Source of the DNA: a virus
DNA length: 20,289 nucleotides
Strand: one strand, 5' to 3'
IMG/VR virus record: IMGVR_UViG_3300030102_001246
Location: 1 to 20,289 of that record
Below are positions 13,870-18,781 of this stretch, in pieces. The notes under the pieces were generated by a model. That model made no database searches. It saw only the letters and a list, made by a program, of their open reading frames with translations, and had not been told where the DNA came from. The stretch's first letter is position 1, and each line of letters starts with the position of its first letter. The position numbers and the translations under genes are program-made.

Positions 13870-14154
13870 ATGGCCCGTAAAGCCGACAATATGCCAGCCC
13901 GTAATAAGAAGAACTTTCGCCCTACCAAAAAGGGTGCGGGTATGACCGAAGCTGGGGTCAAGGCTTACCGTAGGAAGAACCCCGGTTCCAAACTCAAGAC
14001 TGCAGTCACCGGTAAAGTAAAACCCGGAAGCAAGGATGCAAAGCGGCGTAAGTCGTTCTGTGCCCGTTCTGCAGGTCAAATGAAAAAGTTCCCTAAAGCA
14101 GCAAAGAATCCGAACAGCCGATTGAGACAGGCTCGGAAGAGGTGGAAATGCTAA
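13870..14154 (+). CDS. Small basic phage protein with C-x-R...WKC end (DUF6321-like)
   Basis: 94 aa, very rich in Lys and Arg, from ATG 13870 with a modest GGGG site (13857-13860). Seen: MTEAGVKAYRRKNPGSKLKTAVTG, then RRKSFCARSAGQMKKFPKA and the end SRLRQARKRWKC, all hallmarks of a small family found across marine phages (I recall it as DUF6321, not checked). Its charge suggests DNA or RNA binding, perhaps a virion or packaging helper. Two Cys, C67-like in SFCARS and the final residue, are conserved in what I recall. It is the first gene behind the promoter at 13814 and overlaps the holin gene by 7 nt. Confidence 0.75.
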   Translation: MARKADNMPARNKKNFRPTKKGAGMTEAGVKAYRRKNPGSKLKTAVTGKVKPGSKDAKRRKSFCARSAGQMKKFPKAAKNPNSRLRQARKRWKC

Positions 14155-14531
14155 CTGCATTGATTGGCCCAATCTCTAGTCTTGCAAGTACATGGCTAGA
14201 AGGAAAGGTCGAAAAGACAAAAGCCGAAACAGGCGCAAAGGTTGCAAGGGCAAAAGCTGAAGCAACCATAATGGAAAAAAAAGCCACAGGCGAAATAGAC
14301 TGGGACTTGGAAGCAATAAAGGGTAGCCAGAACTCGTGGAAAGACGAGTGGCTGGTTATTTTGTTTTCGGTACCCCTTGTACTCGCCTTCATTCCCGGAA
14401 TGGAAGATGTCGTATCTCACGGATTTCAACAACTGGAGCAAATGCCTGAATGGTACCAGTACAGCTTGGGCGTTATTGTTGCTGCGAGTTTTGGAGTCCG
14501 CAGCGCAACAAAATTCTTCGGTAAAAAATAG
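14148..14531 (+). CDS. Holin, 3-TM gene-transfer-agent type
   Basis: 127 aa from ATG 14148, with a GGAAGAGG region just upstream (about 14135-14142); it overlaps the previous gene by 7 nt. Holins make inner-membrane holes that let endolysin reach the wall. Seen: an N-terminal hydrophobic helix (1-17), a charged helical hinge (18-60), and the characteristic SWKDEWLVILFSVPLVLAFIP transmembrane helix (about 68-84), followed by PEWYQYSLGVIVAASFG (about 100-120). This matches the 3-TM holin family known from alphaproteobacterial gene-transfer agents (GTA_holin_3TM), which supports an alphaproteobacterial host. Orientation and activity are inferred. Confidence 0.85.
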   Translation: MLTALIGPISSLASTWLEGKVEKTKAETGAKVARAKAEATIMEKKATGEIDWDLEAIKGSQNSWKDEWLVILFSVPLVLAFIPGMEDVVSHGFQQLEQMPEWYQYSLGVIVAASFGVRSATKFFGKK

Positions 14532-14542
14532 AGGTTCTAAAA

Positions 14543-15418
14543 ATGGCAGACATTGACGACTTGCTTGCCGCAGCAAAACGTGCATCTGGACGCACTGGAA
14601 GCGGTACGCTCGGGGCACGAACACAGGCTGCAAAAGATATGCGACGTATCCAGCAACAGATTCGCGGGAATACCGGCGCAAAGAAAAAGACAGCCACCAC
14701 AGCGGGGAATACTCGACCTCGCCGTAAAGCGATAATGGACCCCGGGCCGGGGCGCAGTCGGACCCGTCGTGGACCGGTAATGGACCCCAAGCCGGGGCGC
14801 AGTCGAACCCGTCTTGCGAGAGCATCTGTTGACAGTCGTTTTAGGCCAGTCAGCAGTGGAGCATTGGTAGCACCTAAATTGGTAGCACCTAAAAGGGCAC
14901 CTCTAAGACCAGCCAAAGCCGTTGAAATGCCAAATCGCTTTAAGCCAGCTAAAGGAGCAACACGACGTCCTGCAAAGGTTTCTGCGAGTGGCATACGGCC
15001 ACTCACCCCTGCAGAGGTTGCTGCGCTAAGGAAAAGACAGTTAGGACAATCAAAACTACAAAAATCAAAGTTGACAAAAGCGCAACAAGATCGATTGAGG
15101 TCTCAAGCAAAAACTATGGAACGTACCGCAAAGTACGCATTGAGACAAGAAATAGCTAGGCGAAAAGGGGTAGCACCAAAAACGCTTGCCGAATCAAGGG
15201 ACTCAGTTCGCAGGATCAATCGACAGATGAGAACTACTACTTCTCGTCTATCAGACCGTAACAGACGAGGAAGAAACGAGGCTCTACGAAAGGCGCGTAT
15301 GAATCGCATGAAAGCCGCTCGTCGGGCAGCGGCTGCACGTATGAACACTGCCAGCACTTCTCGCACACGTTCTCGTTCACGAGTAACACGGCCATCCTTG
15401 AGGCGTAGACGGCGGTAG
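14543..15418 (+). CDS. Arg-rich protamine-like protein
   Basis: 291 aa with GAGG at 14531-14534. About 59 of 291 residues are Arg (20%), plus many Lys, with few acidic residues. Seen: a short acidic N-terminus (MADIDDLL), a duplicated segment MDPxPGRSRTR, a tandem LVAPK repeat, helical basic central segments (RKRQLGQSKLQKSKLTKAQQ), and a C-terminal end with STSRTRSRSRV and a run of five Arg. It looks like a histone or protamine substitute, so binding to DNA or RNA is very likely by charge. Possible roles: condensing DNA in the head, or inhibiting host processes. No family recognised; it lies between two membrane-protein genes of the lysis block. Confidence 0.7.
   Translation: MADIDDLLAAAKRASGRTGSGTLGARTQAAKDMRRIQQQIRGNTGAKKKTATTAGNTRPRRKAIMDPGPGRSRTRRGPVMDPKPGRSRTRLARASVDSRFRPVSSGALVAPKLVAPKRAPLRPAKAVEMPNRFKPAKGATRRPAKVSASGIRPLTPAEVAALRKRQLGQSKLQKSKLTKAQQDRLRSQAKTMERTAKYALRQEIARRKGVAPKTLAESRDSVRRINRQMRTTTSRLSDRNRRGRNEALRKARMNRMKAARRAAAARMNTASTSRTRSRSRVTRPSLRRRRR
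14733..14813 (+). repeat. 36-bp imperfect tandem repeat in Arg-rich gene
   Basis: Copies at 14733-14768 and 14778-14813 (33 of 36 identical, period 45 nt, 15 codons) encode MDPGPGRSRTR and MDPKPGRSRTR, a recent in-frame duplication. Confidence 0.85.
14864..14893 (+). repeat. 15-bp perfect tandem repeat in Arg-rich gene
   Basis: TTGGTAGCACCTAAA occurs twice in a row (14864-14878 and 14879-14893) and keeps the reading frame, giving LVAPKLVAPK. A slippage-prone site. Confidence 0.9.
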
Positions 15419-15421
15419 CGC

Positions 15422-15652
15422 ATGGCGGACGTAACATTTGAACGCATAACGCGATGGAAGTTGTTGCCCCGTTTCATGATGCTTGTGATGACCTTGATGA
15501 GTTGGCGTTGTGCAGAGTGGTTTATGAACTTGGAAGCCCCCACAGCAGCACAGTCCGCGTTTGTAAGCGTTGTGATGGGTGCCATGACCGGTGCGTTTGG
15601 AATCTGGATGGGAGGAGAGAATCGAAATGAAAAAGTCAGTACCAGCCCCTAA
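15422..15652 (+). CDS. Two-TM holin-like protein
   Basis: 76 aa. Seen: two hydrophobic helices (about 15-36, LLPRFMMLVMTLMSWRCAEW; and 43-64, AQSAFVSVVMGAMTGAFGIW) with a short charged start and tail. The pattern W-R-x-x-E-W-F-M-x-L followed by PT-x-x-Q and MGA-x-TG is common in small holin-like proteins of marine phages. With the clear 3-TM holin upstream and endolysin downstream, it is probably a second holin, antiholin or pinholin. No strong ribosome site; it starts 4 nt after the Arg-rich gene. Its end overlaps the next gene by 26 nt. Confidence 0.75.
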   Translation: MADVTFERITRWKLLPRFMMLVMTLMSWRCAEWFMNLEAPTAAQSAFVSVVMGAMTGAFGIWMGGENRNEKVSTSP

Positions 15653-15779
15653 AGGGTTTCACTGGATGAAATCCGGTAAATCTTACAAACTTATGAAGAA
15701 CCCTCCGGGCGGATACAAGCCGCACAAAGGAGCATCTCTTCGTGCATCGTTTGACGTACAGAAAGTACACAACAAATGA
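15627..15779 (+). CDS. Small basic 50-aa phage protein
   Basis: ATG 15627 is preceded by GGAGGAGAG (15611-15619), a good ribosome site; 50 aa. It starts inside the holin-like gene, overlapping it by 26 nt in another frame, and its stop overlaps the endolysin ATG (ATGA). Seen: KSVPAPKGFHWMKSGKSYKL, then GGYKPHKGASLRASFDVQKVH, a motif I recall in small marine phage proteins. It is basic with no membrane segment. A role in virion or lysis is unknown. An upstream in-frame start at 15591 is less likely since it would lie deep within the holin-like gene with no site. Confidence 0.75.
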   Translation: MKKSVPAPKGFHWMKSGKSYKLMKNPPGGYKPHKGASLRASFDVQKVHNK

Positions 15780-16261
15780 AATATAACACATCACATTTTT
15801 TAGATAAACTGATTGCACACGAGGGCTTAGTCCTCACCGTGTATCAGGACACCCTCGGCATCGACACTATTGGTATCGGGCGCAATTTGAAAGACCGGGG
15901 GATTAGTAAAGAAGAACTAGACCACATGGATATTCCGTCGATGGCTGTCGTGTACGAGCATGGCATCACAGAGGCGGATGCACGTTATCTTGCCATGAAT
16001 GACATCAAGATCGTAGAGGATGAGTTGTGCCGTGTGCAGCCTGTCGTCAACGACTTAGATGCCGTGCGCCAACTAATCTTGATGGACATGGCCTTCAATA
16101 TGGGTGTGCCACGCCTCTGTAAATTTAAGCGTATGTGGGGTGCAATTCACGATCACAAGTTCGACGCCGCTGGACGGGAGATGCTCGATTCCAGATGGGC
16201 AAAGCAAGTCGGTTCGCGGGCCACAAAGCTCTCGGATGCGATGGTCAAGGGAGAGTTCTGA
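15776..16261 (+). CDS. Endolysin, T4-type lysozyme (GH24)
   Basis: 161 aa, starts in ATGA overlap with the upstream stop. It cleaves the glycan strands of peptidoglycan from the periplasm after the holin opens the membrane. Seen: the T4-lysozyme-like active site, LIAHEG with Glu16, YQDTLG with Asp25 and DTIGIG with Thr31, the same order and spacing as Glu11, Asp20 and Thr26 of T4 lysozyme. The residue after GIG is Arg36 where His is common. The later part, LILMDMAFNMGVPRLCKFKRM, matches the second lobe, and the end contains DSRWAKQVGSRA, a conserved piece of the family. No signal peptide, so it needs a holin. It overlaps the next gene by 1 nt. Confidence 0.93.
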   Translation: MKYNTSHFLDKLIAHEGLVLTVYQDTLGIDTIGIGRNLKDRGISKEELDHMDIPSMAVVYEHGITEADARYLAMNDIKIVEDELCRVQPVVNDLDAVRQLILMDMAFNMGVPRLCKFKRMWGAIHDHKFDAAGREMLDSRWAKQVGSRATKLSDAMVKGEF

Positions 16262-16488
16262 TGAGCGGGGCTAGAGGAAGAAAAGCGCAGGACAGCGCGG
16301 AAAAAAGTCTAACAACAGATCAAAAGGCATCTTTAATTGCGGGAGGACTGACTCTAGGTTTGGCTACTGCAGCCTCTTCTGTAATGTTGCCTTCAATTCT
16401 AGAAGAAAGAAGGCGAAACAAAAAGCGTCTTGAAGATGCTGCCATAAAGCCCGGAAGTGATATTAGACCTATCAAGCCGAGTAATTGA
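16261..16488 (+). CDS. Small single-TM protein, lysis accessory candidate
   Basis: 75 aa, ATG overlapping the endolysin TGA by one base, with GGGAGAG (about 16250-16256) as ribosome site. Seen: a polar basic start, one transmembrane segment (about 23-47, ASLIAGGLTLGLATAASSVM), then a charged tail LEERRRNKKRLEDA. Size and position right after the endolysin are those of an inner-membrane spanin or an accessory lysis protein, but no lipobox partner or long periplasmic coil is seen, so this is context only. An in-frame upstream reading within the endolysin is a shadow. Confidence 0.65.
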   Translation: MSGARGRKAQDSAEKSLTTDQKASLIAGGLTLGLATAASSVMLPSILEERRRNKKRLEDAAIKPGSDIRPIKPSN

Positions 16489-16489
16489 G

Positions 16490-16852
16490 ATGCCCCTAAC
16501 AGACAAAGGCAAAAAGATCATGTCTTCAATGAAACGCACATACGGGGGCAAGAAGGGTGAACAAGTCTTCTACGCAACACGCAACGCCGGAAAGATTGAA
16601 GGCGTGGAGAAAGAACAAGAACTCAAGAAGGGTGGCCGGGTTAGAAAAGCTAGCAAATCGTCGAAGCCTAAAACGAAGAGCAAAAGTCGAGTTAATGAAG
16701 CTGGCAACTACACTAAGCCCGGAATGAGGAAACGTATCTTCAACCGTATCAAGGCAGGTGGCAAGGGCGGACGCCCGGGACAGTGGTCAGCGCGTAAGGC
16801 TCAGATGCTAGCTTCTGCCTACAAAAAAGCAGGGGGCGGATACCGAGGCTAA
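16490..16852 (+). CDS. Two-part small basic phage protein
   Basis: 120 aa from ATG 16490, 1 nt after the upstream stop; a more upstream in-frame ATG at 16457 has no good site and would read into the previous gene. Seen: an N-terminal block MPLTDKGKKIMSSMKRTYG and KKGEQVFYATRNAGKIEGV; a Lys/Ser-rich linker; and a C-terminal block NYTKPGMRKRIFNRIKAG and GGRPGQWSARKAQMLASAY. Both blocks are recognisable as separate small modules in marine phages and seem fused here. The second resembles a DUF5872-type motif, from memory, unchecked. Probable nucleic-acid binding by charge. Role unknown. Confidence 0.75.
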   Translation: MPLTDKGKKIMSSMKRTYGGKKGEQVFYATRNAGKIEGVEKEQELKKGGRVRKASKSSKPKTKSKSRVNEAGNYTKPGMRKRIFNRIKAGGKGGRPGQWSARKAQMLASAYKKAGGGYRG

Positions 16853-16853
16853 G

Positions 16854-17042
16854 ATGAAGCACGTCTTTCTCCTGTTTGTTTTTCTTGGCATAGGAGAGGA
16901 CAAGCGACAAGTCAGCGGCGACATGTACTTCCGCGACCTAAACGATTGTGTTTGGTATGCACAGAAACTTCATAAACAGGGTGAGCGTGTGACAGCATAC
17001 TGCTTACCCGCTACTGTAAATAAAGATATGGAGACTTACTGA
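16854..17042 (+). CDS. Small exported-type Cys protein
   Basis: 62 aa. Seen: a hydrophobic N-terminus (MKHVFLLFVFLGIG, signal-peptide-like), then MYFRDLNDCVWYAQKL with one Cys at the start of a helix, and VTAYCLPATV with a second Cys in a strand. The layout matches the gene at 2183 (helix-Cys ... strand-Cys), so the two may be diverged copies or members of one family. A disulfide between the two Cys is possible. The GAGG (16846-16849) site is close at 4 nt. The stop overlaps the next start by 1 nt (TGATG). Confidence 0.7.
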   Translation: MKHVFLLFVFLGIGEDKRQVSGDMYFRDLNDCVWYAQKLHKQGERVTAYCLPATVNKDMETY

Positions 17043-17473
17043 TGCTTGCCGAATTAGCCGCAGCGAACGCGGCGTTTAGTGTTATCAAGACTGCCGTCAT
17101 GAACGGCAAAGAGATTGCCAGCGCAGGCAAGGCGATTGCTAACTTTGTAGGCGCAAAGGAAGATTTAGAAAGAAAAGCAACAAAAAAAGGCGGCGGCTCT
17201 GACCTCGAAGAGTTCATGGCTCTCGAACAGCTACGCGAAAAAGAAAAGCAACTAAAAGAAATAATGATATATGCGGGTCGTCCCGGTTTGTGGAATGACT
17301 GGCAACGCTTCCAAGCAAAGGCGCGGGTTGCTCGGAGAGAGGCAGAACAGGAGCGTAAAAGAAAACGCAAGCATCACTTTGAAGTGGCCATCATTACGTT
17401 CCTTTTAATTGTGTTTGCCTGTATCCTTGCTTCCATTGTATTGCTAGTTCTACACGTGCAGGGCAGGCTATAA
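17042..17473 (+). CDS. C-terminal TM protein with coiled coil
   Basis: 143 aa. Seen: a hydrophobic Ala-rich N-terminal helix (LAELAAANAAFSVIKTAVM), a charged segment, a coil with LEQLREKEKQLKEIMIYAG, then RPGLWNDWQRFQAKARVARREAEQ and a strongly basic KRKRKHH just before one transmembrane segment (about 113-138, VAIITFLLIVFACILASIVLLVL). The positive stretch before the helix suggests the N-terminus stays in the cytoplasm. I recall similar genes in marine phage structural or lysis regions, function unknown. It may be a lysis regulator or a membrane-bound virion protein. It ends the lysis operon; its stop overlaps a TATAAT. Confidence 0.7.
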   Translation: MLAELAAANAAFSVIKTAVMNGKEIASAGKAIANFVGAKEDLERKATKKGGGSDLEEFMALEQLREKEKQLKEIMIYAGRPGLWNDWQRFQAKARVARREAEQERKRKRKHHFEVAIITFLLIVFACILASIVLLVLHVQGRL

Positions 17474-17478
17474 TTTAC

Positions 17479-17507
17479 TTGCAAACTTTGCAATTATATG
17501 TTACAAT
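17479..17507 (+). promoter_or_regulatory. Promoter with -35 inside a perfect dyad
   Basis: TTGCAA (17479-17484; 4 of 6), 17-bp spacer, TACAAT (17502-17507; 5 of 6), with extended -10 TG (17499-17500). TTGCAAA-C-TTTGCAA (17479-17493) is a perfect 15-bp dyad over the -35. A repressor at the dyad would shut the promoter. Confidence 0.65.
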
Positions 17508-17528
17508 AGGGGTATTTAGGAGAGTGCT

Positions 17529-17780
17529 ATGCACAAGTTGGCGATTGAAGCCCTCAAACATAAGTACACTGCGGAGATGGCAGATGCGGAGTTTGTACTC
17601 GACATTTACCTTAAACGTGCTGTTGGCGTGGGTGAACATCCGGGTCTTTTGGAAGAAATGGATGGCGCGTTGGAAAAGTGGGTCAACGCCAACGATAAAA
17701 TGAATGCACTTGCTGCGCTGACAATGGAGACTGAAGATGGCACTGAAGAAGAGCCAACGCTCTTTGAAAGCGTGGACTAA
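17529..17780 (+). CDS. Hypothetical 83-aa acidic helical protein
   Basis: ATG 17529 with AGGAG at 17518-17522 (6 nt), about 15 nt after the predicted transcription start at 17514, so it is the first gene of the last block. Seen: a helical acidic protein (MHKLAIEALKHKYTAEMAD, then VLDIYLKRAVGVGEHPGLL and a Glu-rich end EDGTEEEPTLFESVD), no TM segment, no Cys. The motif GVGEHP and the helix pattern occur in small marine phage proteins I recall, with no known function. It overlaps the next gene by 44 nt. Confidence 0.7.
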   Translation: MHKLAIEALKHKYTAEMADAEFVLDIYLKRAVGVGEHPGLLEEMDGALEKWVNANDKMNALAALTMETEDGTEEEPTLFESVD

Positions 17781-17997
17781 GCAAAAGTGGCGCACAAAAA
17801 GTGGGAAACCGTCCACACAAGGTTCAAAAGCAACCGGGGAGCGATATCTACCGGAAAAGGCCATTAAGGCACTTTCTGCGAAGGAGTACGCTGCTACGAC
17901 TCGCGCAAAGCGTAAAGCGACGAAGGCCGGTAAACAGGTGGCGAAGCAGCCTAAAAAGATAGCAAAGAAGACACGCGCATATCGAAGGGTGAGGTAA
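17737..17997 (+). CDS. Small very basic phage protein
   Basis: 86 aa. Starts inside the previous gene (44-nt overlap). Seen: MALKKSQRSLKAWTKQKWRT, then KSGKPSTQGSKATGERYLPE, KAIKALSAKEYAATTRAKRK and the end KQPKKIAKKTRAYRRVR. This is a familiar family of marine phages and myoviruses with the conserved sequence SLKxWTKQKWRTKSG and YLPxKAIKALS; the function is unknown, likely nucleic-acid binding by charge. No TM segment. Its upstream region lies in the 17529 gene, where a purine-rich GAAGAT precedes the ATG. The start is supported by the conserved MALKK beginning. Confidence 0.82.
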   Translation: MALKKSQRSLKAWTKQKWRTKSGKPSTQGSKATGERYLPEKAIKALSAKEYAATTRAKRKATKAGKQVAKQPKKIAKKTRAYRRVR

Positions 17998-17998
17998 G

Positions 17999-18361
17999 AT
18001 GCCTGTATTAAGTAACGGGTCGAAGTTTGTTACTCACGCAACATCTTTAAGCACGACTAATGACACAGATGTGTATGTTGTCCCTACGAACTTCTCATCA
18101 CACATCGAAAACGTGATGGTTGCAAACAACAACGCAAGTAACAAAAATTATACCTTAAAATTCTATGAAGCCAGCACCACTACAACACACACACTATTTT
18201 CTAGTCATGCCGTGACTGGCAAAGACTTTGAATCTGTCTTTACAGTAGACAAGCCCTTGTATTGTAGTGCAGGTGACAAGATCATTATTGCGGCTGCAGA
18301 AGCCGACACTCTGACGGTTGTGGTTGCTGCTGAAGAGTTTTTTGAACCCAACCGATTTTAA
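17999..18361 (+). CDS. Small virion-type beta protein
   Basis: 120 aa, one base after the previous stop; GAGGT at 17991-17995 is close to the ATG. Seen: a beta-rich Ser/Thr/Asn sequence (VTHATSLSTTNDTDVYVVPT, NYTLKFYEASTTTTHTLFSS, DTLTVVVAAEEFFEP) with no TM segment and one Cys. Such proteins just before tail-fiber genes in marine phages are usually tail or fiber-associated; this is inference from composition and position. It is followed by a 24-nt gap with a strong ribosome site for the next gene. Confidence 0.7.
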   Translation: MPVLSNGSKFVTHATSLSTTNDTDVYVVPTNFSSHIENVMVANNNASNKNYTLKFYEASTTTTHTLFSSHAVTGKDFESVFTVDKPLYCSAGDKIIIAAAEADTLTVVVAAEEFFEPNRF

Positions 18362-18385
18362 TCCGTAGTAACAAGGAAGTAGGAA

Positions 18386-18778
18386 ATGTCCGCTAAATCT
18401 AACTATTTGGAGAAGGCTGTTCTTGATCACGTGCTAGGCACGTCTGCTATGTCCTCTCCGAGTGTGTACATCTCTCTTTATACAAGCAACCCTGCGGAAG
18501 ACGATTCTGGCACTGAACTGTCGGGAAATGGTTACTCGCGTCAGGCTGCATCTTTTAATGCTGCTACGAGCGGAGCAGGCACGGCTACGGGTCCAACTGC
18601 TGCAAAAGACTTCACTGCATCGGGCGGCAACTGGGGAACAGTGACGCACTTTGGTTTGCACGACGCATCTAGTTCCGGAAATCTTTTGTACTACGGCGCA
18701 CTGACAGAAGACAAACTTATAGAGGACGGGGACACCCTGCGTTTTGCAATAAATAGCATTACCATAACTGAGGCATAA
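18386..18778 (+). CDS. Tail/fiber-associated structural protein
   Basis: 130 aa from ATG 18386, with AAGGAAG at 18373-18379 (6 nt), a strong site. Seen: SNYLEKAVLDHVLGTSAM, then VYISLYTSNPAEDDSGTELS and GNGYSRQAASFNAATSG, WGTVTHFGLHDASSSGNLLY and LRFAINSITITEA. The YLE-LDHVLG start and the Y-x-x-LYTSNP-GTELSGNGYSRQ sequence are typical of a small phage tail or tail-fiber-associated family that precedes fiber genes. Beta-rich, no TM segment. The GTG-started fiber gene follows 3 nt after its stop. Confidence 0.78.
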   Translation: MSAKSNYLEKAVLDHVLGTSAMSSPSVYISLYTSNPAEDDSGTELSGNGYSRQAASFNAATSGAGTATGPTAAKDFTASGGNWGTVTHFGLHDASSSGNLLYYGALTEDKLIEDGDTLRFAINSITITEA

Positions 18779-18781
18779 ACT

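Noticed and set aside
13335-13961. 208-codon open frame on the minus strand across coat end and next gene
   Set aside because: It lies opposite two well-supported + strand genes with good ribosome sites and spans a terminator and a promoter; it is a shadow frame.
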